Below are positions 20,249-29,500 of a DNA stretch of 44,271 bases, piece by piece (position 1 is the first letter of the stretch; each line of letters begins with the position of its first letter). The notes beneath the pieces were generated by a model. That model was given only the letters and a program-made list of their open reading frames with translations, did not search any database and was not told the DNA's origin. This DNA comes from Chara braunii (Eukaryota > Streptophyta > Charophyceae > Charales > Characeae): assembly GCA_003427395.1 (NCBI GenBank), contig BFEA01000172.1, forward strand, positions 940,494 to 984,764, given 5' to 3'. The translations under genes and the position numbers were made by a program.

Positions 20249-21180
20249 GTACTCTTGAAAATTTTTCATGTGTCTAGCGTAGGGCAGTGAGGCCCAATGC
20301 CTCTCCAGTGATGAATCAACCAGTCCCAGGCCCTACGGAAGGAGGCCCTTGGTTTCGAGTAAGCAGGGATTCCGATCTTATCATCTGATCTTACGGCAAC
20401 GACTGTCTAAAACCCCGCTAGTGGGACGCCAACGACCATTCCCCTCCCCTTTGGTCCCGAGCTCCACCCCGCCATTAGCCCCACAACCGTCACCTATTGC
20501 CCCCGGTGGTCGCCGCCACTCCAACCCGCCCGCCAGTAGCCCGCACGGTCATCCCCGGCTCCGCTGCCCCTGCGATGGATCCACGTCGGACAGATGAGCG
20601 GCAGCTGCGCGCACTTCCAGCCTCAACGCGCCGCTCACCAAATGTGAAAACGACGTGAAGTTTAAAAACAAAAACAAAAAAAAAAAGAAAAAGAAGTGAA
20701 AACGACAAAAACTATGGCGGGCGTATCGTCCCCGTTGCATTGAACAAGTGCATCCAAATTTCATATTTTACAAATTCGGTGGGTAGCTCGACGAGGCCTT
20801 TCATCAAAACCCCCTTTCATTCAGCGCCAGCATCTGGACATCTCAAGTGACCAGATGCGTTCACGATGTTGGCGGATGGTGAGCGGAGCAACCAGACCCT
20901 CACCGTCATTGGCCAATGCGCTAAACGACAAACAGGTCCGAGAAAAGAAACGGGTGCTAAACGACAAAACCAGTTCCCGCCCTGGCGCGGCACGGCCAAG
21001 GCGCGCCCTTCAGGTCCCGAACACTTTGCTGACTAGTCATGCCCCGCCCAGTTTTTTTTTTTTGCTACGACGCCCGCTGACTGGTCACGCCGCAAAACGC
21101 GCGCGATGACATTTTCCTCTGTCCGACCACGGCCCGCGCCGGACCCCTGAGCAAATGTGAAGACGACAAAAACATGCCAG
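20249..21180. other. No recognisable gene; fragments of MITE-like sequence
   Basis: AAATGTGAARACGAC occurs near 20640 and 21155 with similar surroundings (GACAAAAAC), indicating two diverged copies of one repeat. CTCGACGAGGCC near 20786 looks like another MITE end without a partner. Poly-purine stretch at 20665-20695 and T12 near 21051. Confidence 0.4.
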
Positions 21181-21185
21181 ACGTA

Positions 21186-21253
21186 CTTTTCCACGTTCTA
21201 GCGGTAAATACATTCGGCATTTTGCAGATTTTGGCCGTAGTGCGGCCAGGCCC
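21186..21253. mobile_element. Right end of a GGGCCTGG-type MITE
   Basis: The sequence is the approximate reverse complement of 21588-21655 (TTCTAGCGG against CCGCTAGAA; GCGGCCAGGCCC against GGGCCTGGCTGC). It is therefore the end of a second copy in the opposite sense. I did not find its other end. Confidence 0.55.
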
Positions 21254-21482
21254 CATGGGTCCGTTTGTCGCTTCAATTTCACTTTGTTTTGTCGTTTTCC
21301 CCTCCCGTCATTTACGGTACTTGTTGTCTTTTCCCATTTTGTTGTCATCCCATGATTTCCTCTACCATTTTGTTGTTTTATCATCAGCACTGTTTTTTTT
21401 CTTTTTGTTTTCCGTTTTTTCGTTTTTCTCACAGCCGTCCGTTTTTGCGGGCTTGGGAAAATGGGGCTCGCCCGCACTTGTA

Positions 21483-21576
21483 GGCCCCGGTTGCACTACT
21501 CGCCATCCGCCAAGATTTCGAATGCATCTGGACAAAATGATGTCCACATGCAATGGCGAGTAGTGCGACGAGGCCC
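21483..21576. mobile_element. Miniature MITE, 94 bp, GTA duplications
   Basis: GGCCCCGGTTGCACTACTCG at the left and CGAGTAGTGCGACGAGGCCC at the right are terminal inverted repeats; with the next four bases, 20 of 24 positions match. GTA lies on each side. The middle has a small palindrome TGGAC...GTCCA, so the whole element folds back. Confidence 0.8.
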
Positions 21577-21587
21577 GTAGTTACCAA

Positions 21588-22209
21588 GGGCCTGGCTGCA
21601 CCACACTCCTGATGTGCAAAACGAGAATGAATTTTCCGCTAGAACATGGAAAGAAACACGCGGCATATTTCTTTTTTTCTTTTTTTCTTTTTTCTATCTC
21701 ATTCTCTCGCTACTCTATGTACAGTACGGGGGGACCACCACCCAACCAAACCTGGACTCTCCCCAGCCACGGGGGTAGGTTTGCACCACAGCGGTGGTGC
21801 GAGAGCAAGGCTTGTATCAGCCCCTCATCACGATGATGCAGGGTGATCAGGCATTGGGGACGGGGGAAACGGGCTATGCTAGTGCCGACCAACTGTGGCC
21901 AGTCACTTGCACCTCCCCCTACCCCCCTCCAACCCCACATTAGCGGTGTCTAATGGAGAATATCATTGCTGCATAGCAGCCAACAATATTTGGCCAAGGT
22001 CCTGCCAATTCTGGCTTGGAGAGCCAACGGGTTATCTCTAGCTGGTAGAACACCAAGCTTGCCCAGGCACGTACTTCAGGCCAATGGCCACGACCTCCTG
22101 AATGGAACTTCCATGCCTTACCAACTGAGCTAAGCCGCAGGCTCACGACATATTTTTGTCTTTTTCACATTTGTCTTTTTCATATTTGGTGAGTGGTGCG
22201 GCGAGGCCC
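21588..22209. mobile_element. MITE with CAA duplications, split by SINE 2
   Basis: It opens with GGGCCTGGCTGCACCAC and closes with GTGGTGCGGCGAGGCCC, and CAA lies on both sides (21585-21587, 22210-22212). Its own length is about 146 bp; the rest is SINE 2 and its target duplication. Confidence 0.78.
21671..22146 (-). mobile_element. SINE 2, tRNA-derived, 476 bp, inside a MITE
   Basis: Minus-strand head with A box TAGCTCAGTTGG at 22121-22132; the B box is degenerate. Body and tail match SINE 1 (CCTGGGC-AGCTTGG, GTGACTGGCC, GATAGAAAAA). Target duplication GRCATATTT at 21662-21670 and 22147-22155, one mismatch. The A-rich tail is longer and interrupted by G. Confidence 0.78.
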
Positions 22210-22269
22210 CAAATCTGCAAAACGCGGAATAAATAGTCGCACATAACCTGGCAAGATCCACCCGCTATA

Positions 22270-22413
22270 GGGCCGCGCTCCACTGCACAGCACTGTACAT
22301 GCATGTGGACGCGTTCTTAACCTGATGCATTCAAAACATTGGACTCGTTCTAATGCACTTCGTCCAGAAAGCCTCCACATGCATGGACAGCATTGTGTAG
22401 TGGAGCTAGGCCC
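22270..22413. mobile_element. Foldback MITE, 144 bp, ATA duplications
   Basis: GGGCCGCGCTCCACTGCACA and TGTGTAGTGGAGCTAGGCCC are inverted ends, flanked by ATA on each side (22267-22269 and 22414-22416). Inside, CATGCATGTGG pairs with CCACATGCATG, so the arms extend well inwards. Confidence 0.82.
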
Positions 22414-23340
22414 ATATTTTCGCGTTTGGTGGGTTGCGCCGCGAGGACCATTTGAGGCCCAGGGACCTTTTTGTGAACCTGAATGGGGCCATTACTCAGC
22501 TTGGGCTTTTGGTGGAAACGTGGACCAGGCCCTATGATCCGGTCTCAAGCTCCCTCAAGCTCCCTCCGTGGCCTTATCTCTCCCTTCCCCTCCTTGCCAT
22601 TAGCATCACCTCTGTCACCTGCCCCAATCAAGAAAACAGCCAGCAGCCCCTCGGGACATCCTTGATTTTAACGATTCTATATTGGCTAAGATCCTACAAG
22701 GGAACCCAGGATCTTCAGCTCGATGTCTCATACTACAATACGCCTAGTAACTACCGTAGGCTATCACTTGGGATATCAACTCATCTATCAACTAGGACAT
22801 CAACTTGCCTGTCAACTAGGGGTATTGATCCCCCTATTGGCTTGGCTATCTACAAGGCCATCAACTTGGCTATCAACTAATCGATCCCCCTATTGGCTTG
22901 GCGATCTACAAGGCCATCAACTTGGCTATCAACTAGGCTATCGACTACGATCTACCGTGCTAGATGGGAGTCACTATGCACCCTCATGAAGACCTGTTGT
23001 AGCATGTTCATACCTAGCTCCCAAAGTCCCCGTGAAATTGGGCTTGCACGGCGTCTGTTTCAACCAGGGCTGAGCAGGGGGTAGGGGTTCTCTGCTTAGC
23101 CTGGGTGCCTGCAGCCACTGTCTGGTCAGGTCACCGCGCCAAGATGGTGATGGTTGATGGTCCTGGGTGGTTAAAACCGGGGTAGGACAGGGGGGGTGCA
23201 AGTGCACCAGGGCAAGAAGATGAGAGGAAGGGTGGGTGGGGTCTTGAGAGGGGTTCATCTGGACAACCGAGTGGCCGAGTACTGTGGGTGACTGTCATCT
23301 GTCTAGTATCCCACCTCTACGACAACCTGGGCTTTCTTTT
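22414..23340. repeat. Non-coding stretch with a 56-bp tandem duplication
   Basis: GATCCCCCTATTGGCTTGGC starts at 22827 and again at 22883, the units being almost identical. The stretch 22740-22940 is a looser array of ACTAGG-TATCAACTTGG words. Beyond 22950 I see only a tRNA A-box-like word (GTGGCCGAGTAC near 23270) without a B box. No gene. Confidence 0.5.
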
Positions 23341-23566
23341 TTTGTGACTCTACTTAAGTTACCCCCCCGAAAGGGGAAACTACCAGGGAGTCACAAAAAT
23401 GAGTTATAATTGCATTATGGACCAAGATACATTCTGAATTGCAGTTTGGGCAATGTATACAACCCAGCTTTCTGGCCAGGTAGGGTGCCTGAAGTGCAAT
23501 TGCAAACTGTATCTTGCCCCATAGTGCAATTATAACCCATTTTTGTGACTCTACCGAAGTTACCCC
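23341..23566. repeat. Palindromic cluster next to the U6 fragment
   Basis: GAGTCACAAAAATG-GTTATAA and the following bases, including CAAGATACA (23390-23435), are repeated in inverse orientation at 23507-23551, about 40 of 46 positions pairing. An outer copy of TTTGTGACTC at 23340 gives a second inverted pair and a direct repeat with 23540 (both continue AAGTTACCCC). The structure could form a long hairpin. No family recognised. Confidence 0.7.
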
Positions 23567-23624
23567 AATGATACAGAGAAGCTTAGCATGGCCCCTGCGC
23601 AAGGGCACTCATAAACCGAGAAAA
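23567..23624 (+). ncRNA. U6: U6 snRNA fragment (pseudogene)
   Basis: AATGATACAGAGAAGCTTAG and CATGGCCCCTGCGCAAGG match the conserved core of U6 (the ACAGAGA box, then AGCATGGCCCCTGCGCAAGG), diverging afterwards (ACTCATAAACCGAGAAA). The first 40 or so bases of U6, with the 5' stem-loop, are missing, so it is a truncated copy. U6 ends are often joined to retroelement sequence by template switching during LINE reverse transcription; that explanation is from general knowledge. Confidence 0.85.
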
Positions 23625-23753
23625 AGAAAACAGCCAGCATCCTACACACACAACCCCTTACAGTCTGTCAATGAGGCGCTAAATGGGTCAACCCACATGA
23701 ACATCGTAGCCTCTCTTGAAGTTCCATCTACGTACAAAAACTCTTGCAATGGG

Positions 23754-23926
23754 TCTCGCTGCACTACGCTTGACTCTAGAGAAATCAAGAGCTCGTCACC
23801 ACTGCATTAACGCTTGACTCGCCAGATGCACTCTCAAAAACATCGAGATTACGTCATCACAGCACTAACATCAGAAAAGAGCTCTCGATTTCCCGTTTCA
23901 ACCGGCGTCAGAAGCCAGCCTCCACA
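23754..23926. repeat. Left half of the repeat into which LINE 2 inserted
   Basis: GGGTCTCGCTGCACTACGC at 23754 resembles a MITE end. The following sequence matches 14872-14924 and 19055-19170. The last 16 bases, GAAGCCAGCCTCCACA (23911-23926), are the left target duplication of LINE 2. The right half continues at 37687. Confidence 0.75.
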
Positions 23927-24278
23927 AAAGTACGCGCTAGCGGCTTGCGACCCGCGGACGGCTAGGCCTGCCCGCTAGGACCCGCGCGAGCCCGATAGCT
24001 ATGGTCGTCGACCAGACGAGCCATAGCTGAATGGCTTGAGCATGAGTCGCCCCACGGTTGCGATTGCATCCGGAGTGAATTACCCACACTAGGGGCGCCG
24101 AGTGCACTGTCGCCAGCGCAATCAAAGGCGGCGAGAGGACGCCACAGGACGACGAGACAAGGAGACAACAAACAGCAACAACGAAGGTGAAAGTGACGAC
24201 AGAAAACTGACAGAGAAGGGCATCGGACAACAGACTGTGCTGCGATGAGGGAGACACTGGACAAAGGAGAGGGAGTCA
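23927..24278 (+). other. LINE 2, start of 5' UTR
   Basis: GC-rich, with an inverted pair TAGCTATGG...CCATAGCTG (23996-24029). No coding capacity that I trust. Confidence 0.4.
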
Positions 24279-25631
24279 ACGCAAACAGGGTGGGTGTGGT
24301 CCAGAGGAGAGGGGTGATAACGAAAAGCAGGAGAGGGGTGATAACGAAAAGTGGGTGGACGCACATGGCTCTTGCATTGAAGGTGAGGTGGGACGGTGAG
24401 GTGCGTGGAGACGCGTAAGCAGACCCGGGCGCGAGGGTGGCGGTCATCGCAGTGTGGGGAACCAATCCCGGATTTCGCCCCGGACGAAGGAAGGGGAGCG
24501 ATCGCATCGTGGGTGATCCGAGACGGGCTGTGCGCTGACGGTGAGGTGCGCGGAGACAAGTAAGCAGACCCGTGGAGACAAGTGAGATCGCAGTGTGGGG
24601 GACCGGTTTCGGACTTCGCCCTGAGCGTGTGACTGGGAGCGATCGCATCGTGGGCAAAGAGGGGTGATAACGGAAAGTGGGAGAGGAGGATAACGAAAAG
24701 TGGGCGTGCGAGTGGGAGCGATCGCATCGTGGGCGATCCGAGTAGGATTGGGCGTTGACGGCGGTAAGGGGCGTGGAAAGGAGGGACCGAGGACATCCAG
24801 GAGAGCGAGAGCACGACAACGATGTGTGGGTGATCTATTTCGACCGATGCACTGCTCCTCATCACACCCTACCCCAACCCTTGCCTGTCAAACTTTTCCC
24901 GACCTCGCACTGCTCCTCATCCCACCCTACCCCAACCCTTGCCTGTCTAACTTTTCCCGACCTCATGACACAAAACCTTTACTACGAGACAACGCAAACA
25001 GAGTGGGTGTGGTCCAAAGGAGAGGAGTGATAACGAAAAGTAGGAGAGGGGTGATAACGAAAAGTGGGTAGACGCACGTGGCTCTTGCATTGAAGGTGAG
25101 GTGTGACGGTGGGGTGCGTGGAGACGAGTAAGCAGACCCGGGCGCGAGGGTGGCGGTCATCGCTGTGTGGGGAACTGATCCCGGATTTCGCCCCAGACGA
25201 GCGAGGGGGAGCGATCGCATCGGGGGTGATTCGAGACGGTTTGTGCGCAAGTGAGCAGACCCGGAAGTGTGGGGGGGAGTCATCGCAGTGTGGGGGACCG
25301 GTTCCGGACTTTGCCCTGAACGTGCGAATGGGAGCGATGGCATCGTGGGCGGAGAGGGGTGATAATGGAAAGTAGGTGAGGGGGATAACGATAAGTGGGT
25401 GTGCAAGTGGGAGCGATCGCATCGTGGGCGATCCGCGCAGGATGGTGCGCTGATGGCGGTGAGGGGCGTGGAGGGGCTGGACCAAGGACATCGAGGAGTG
25501 TGAGAGCACGACAGCGATGTGTGGGTGATCTGTTTTGAACGATACACTGCTCCTCATCCCACCCTACCCCAACCCTTGCCTGTCTAACCCTCCCCAAGCT
25601 CATGACACAAAACCTTTGCTAGGGACTGTGT
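24279..25631 (+). repeat. LINE 2 5' UTR: two tandem units of 712 and about 641 bp
   Basis: AACGCAAACAG begins the units at 24279 and 24991; both then run through GTGATAACGAAAAG, GGAGCGATCGCATCG and ACCCTACCCCAACCCTTGCC. The second unit has a deletion of about 70 bp. Inside each, GGGTGATAACGAAAAGTGGG and GGGAGCGATCGCATCGTGGG recur several times, and the first unit has a further 58-bp duplication near 24856. Long minus-strand open frames here have biased composition and no domain. Confidence 0.75.
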
Positions 25632-25923
25632 GCTTTGCCTTGTTGATGGGGATTAGTGACATGAAATACGCTTGGTTATTTGAGAGGACAATCGCTATAA
25701 AAATCGATACAAAAAATCGTTTCTGGCTTGGGCGAGGGGAGAACTCTTGTTAGGCTTGGACAACCCAAGGCTCCAATGCCCACTCCTCATATGTGAAAAC
25801 GGTGCTTATAAAAGCCAATATCCCATTTCACGAACGGGGGGAACCCAAGTGGGGTTGTGTGTTTCTTCTATTCATTACGGTCAGCTGCACTGAGACTATG
25901 GAATGGCAGGACAGGTGTACCCA

Positions 25924-26424
25924 TGCATGCGACGCAAGGCCTTTTTTTAGGGCTGTGTCGTTTACACAAAGGGAAATGCATGGGTGACGCGGACACAACA
26001 CAAGCAACTCCATCGCTCGTACTTGCGTTGCAGCCCGCTCGCCTGTTGTAAGTTCAACCGCCTTCAAGCGCATATAACAACGATAAACGAGAGGGAGGCA
26101 TATCTGTGCATGCGACGCAGTGGAAAGCATGTGTGACGCGGACACAACACAAGCAATTTCATCGCCCGTGCGTGCGTTGCAGCCCGCTCGCCTGCTGTAA
26201 GTCCGACCACCTTCATTCACACGTAACACCGATAAACAAGAGGGAGGTATACCTCTGCATGCGACACAAGGTTTTATGTTAGGACCGTGTTGTTTGCACG
26301 GACTGGAATGCATGCGTGACATGGTCACAGCACAAGCAATTTCGCCGCCTGCACGTGAATCGCAGCCCGCTCGCCTGCTGTAACCCCGACCACCTTCTCT
26401 CACACACAACAACGATAAACAAGA
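25924..26424 (+). repeat. LINE 2 5' UTR: three monomers of about 150-180 bp
   Basis: Units start with TGCATGCGACGC or TGCATGCGACAC at 25924, 26107 and 26256. Each contains GCGTGACRYGG, ACACAAGCAA, GCAGCCCGCTCGCCTG and ends with CGATAAACAAGAGGG or similar. Tandem monomers directly before ORF1 recall the promoter monomers of rodent L1. That role is inferred from the position. Confidence 0.7.
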
Positions 26425-26548
26425 GGGCTCACTGATGGTGACTCCCTCCCATCCTTCAGGGGGAGTGTTTGCCCTGCAAACGGGTTAGAAGGCAACAACA
26501 AGGGGTGCTGGTGGGGGACTGGATGCCCTGCAAACGGGAAGGAAGGAC

Positions 26549-29500
26549 ATGAAACCGACCCCGGCCCAAAAACAGCCCACCGGGCAGGAGCCTTCCCCCA
26601 ACGCCCAGGTGGCAAAAGGATCGCCTGCTCAGACAGATCAGGCGGCAGGAGGTGGAATGCATGTCAGGATGGGGACAAAGAAATCGGCAGGGGGGGCAGT
26701 AGTTGACGGGACGGTGACAAAGAAATCGGACCAGATGCCCCCCCTGACGACACAAGTACAGGACTCCCTACACGGGCCAACGGGCAAAGGTGAGGCATCA
26801 CCATCATCATCATCATAACAATCACAATCACAATGCCGGCCTGACACAGGGACTGAAAAACACCTCGTCGCAGAGGGCTGCACATGGAAGGACAAGCTTG
26901 TCAACCACGGTTCCCCCCGGCAGGCGGTCATATCTGGCCCCGATAAATCTAAAAAGCTGCCCCCTCAGTTGATCAGAGCACGGTCGGCCCCAGTGAGAAC
27001 AGATGCAGTCAGCTCCTCCTCCCTCGATGCTATGGCCCCGCTGAAGAGCCACCTCATACAACAATTACACGTTGAACCGGAGAGGAAATTTCAGGTGACA
27101 GATGGATTCATCTACCCCCACTCAATATTCCCAGCACAGGCAAAAGCAGCGAGAGATGCAATCTACTCTCACAAGGCAGTGCAATTTCGGTTCCAAATGG
27201 CACAGTCGGGATTGTCGGTCAATGACAAGCTCAAATGGATTGCAGACATTCTGGGAAAAATCAAACCGGACCGCCAGTTAGTGCATGATCACTTCCTAGT
27301 GGAAGTAGACAACCCAGACTGTATAACTGTGGTCGCCCTCTACTCGACAGATAAGCACTTGATTATGAGGAATAGAGGATTGCGTTTCAGGGGCTGCCCT
27401 ATGCTGCTGTCGACGTGGTCCCCGACCAACCTACGATCGACAAATGAAAGGAGAGAGTACCTCATGAGCACCAACTTTTGGGTAGAATTCAGGTTTGCTC
27501 CATTGATTGTGCAGGGATCGATACTGACAGATTTGGAGAACATAGCCCCGGTTAAAGGTTATATCACGGTCCTGCCCCAGTTCTTGGAAAAAAGGGACGA
27601 CACTCTCCTCGTCGCTGTGGATTGGGACCCAGCATACCCCTTTCCCCTCAATGAGGAATGACGTTATTCTCATGCAGGAAAGGAGCATTCCGTTCCCCTC
27701 AGCCATGCCCAGGATCCCTGGTGCTACGCTTGCAAGCACAAAGGATACCTCAATACCGACGAAGCATGCCTGAAAAATAAAGACAAGATCAAAATAAGAG
27801 GGTTGGTGGTCCCCCATCCCTCTGATGAGGAATGGTGGTACCCCGAAGAGAGGGAATTGGAAGGATGGATGTTTAGAGCGTATGCAGATGGCACCCCAGG
27901 GAAGTGGATATGGCAGGGCGCAGACAAGCCAAGGGCTTTTCCCTCGGGGGCCAGGACGCAGGTGGACAAGGACACCAAATTCAAAGGGAAACGGGAGCCT
28001 GCCCCAGAACTGCAGAAAGAGGACCACCGGCCCCTGCCTGCCCCTGCAAAATCGCGCCCCGTTCATCCCCACCCCCAACAACGATACAGGCCTAAACCGC
28101 AGGGTCACATGGAATCTGCCTTCGGAACCCGCGAAGGCACTGCCCAGGAAGTGCCTCCCCCAGTGGTAGGGGCACTCAACTCGGACTATAAACAGCCGCT
28201 TCCACAGGGTTTGACCCACGAACGATCATGCCACAGTCGGGATGGGACTGGGGTAGCCAAAACTAGCGGGGAGGGAGGGCTGATTCATAATCAGGGAGGA
28301 CACAAACCGGCCTCACCCCCTGATGCCTCTAAGGACTTGGGTCCACACAAGGACGCAGTGCCCGACCACAATGACAGTCGGCAGGAAATGGGCCCCCCTT
28401 CACAGACCACTCTTAGCTCGTGCTGCAAAGACAGTAAGGCCTTGCTCCAGGGGGAAGCGCATACGGCCCCCCCGGAGGCGATCAACCCGGATCACCACGG
28501 AGGTCAAAACTCCCGGGATGAGGTAGTGACTGCTAAAGTGAAGAAAGGTGGAGGGTCGGCCGGGAAAGGGGGCGACAAGGAAAAGGCCCCCCTCCCCCAG
28601 GGAGCCCACGGAGCCTTCAACCAGGGAAAAGGAAAACGGGAACCATCTCCCTCCCCAATAACCTCCTCCCCGCGGACCGTGCTTAAGTCGGGCCAACTCG
28701 ACTCATGGGGAGCCATCTTTGTCCCCCCTGCACAAGAGTAAATCGGATCAGACGGGAGGACTCGACGCCCGGACTGTGCAACGACCAACTGAGCCTCTGA
28801 CACGAACTCCGGAGGGTCGGTAGAGGAGGGCTAGGCATTGATCCCCACGCAAGAAACGGCTGAGCACCAGGTACCGATGCCCTCCTCCGATCAGGGGGCA
28901 CCCCGCTCAGACCATAATTGCCCAAAACCTCAAAGATCAGACCATGATTGCCTCAAAGCCCAGAGCCCGGGACACACAGCCTGCCCCCTCATGACTCCGC
29001 CCGACTCACACCACCCGGAACTGAACAGCGGAGACTTGAAAGCTGGCACGATCTCCAAAAGACCAGGGCAGGTGGGCCAGGCATTGGTCCTCGCGCAAAA
29101 AACGATTGACGGCCAGACAGTGGCCCTCACGCACGAAGCGACTGAACTGCAACATGACAAACGGAAAACGAATCCCCGGTCGCCACATCAAATGTGGCTT
29201 AAAGCTAGCTCGCTGCTCAATAAGATAAAAGACGCAGCTTTCCCCCTCCATCGGGGCACAGATACGGACATGGACACTGACAACAGGCCTCCACGGTGGT
29301 CGCCAACATCCGACGCCGACACTGCTTTATACAATCCAGGCCACGCTAATGGTGAGGTCACCCGCGTCCTGAACGCGGCTGGCCAATCTACAACAGAGAT
29401 CTCGGGAACGCCGTCTCGCGTATTAGAAGTGGTCTGTCAGATCACAGGGGAGAAGAAGTTCATACCTGTCGCACAACTGACCGTTGCCACTCCTAAACCG

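Noticed and set aside
23567-23624. Working U6 gene
   Set aside because: The 5' stem-loop region is missing and there is no upstream element or TATA at the usual distance.
24480-25440. GCGATCGC words resembling the cyanobacterial HIP1 repeat
   Set aside because: They occur only inside one tandem unit of the LINE 5' region, so the match reflects unit copying rather than a genome signature.
23962-25547. Long minus-strand open frames in the LINE 2 5' region
   Set aside because: They cover the tandem units, have Pro/Ser/His-rich composition and no domain; absence of stops follows from GC-rich repeats.
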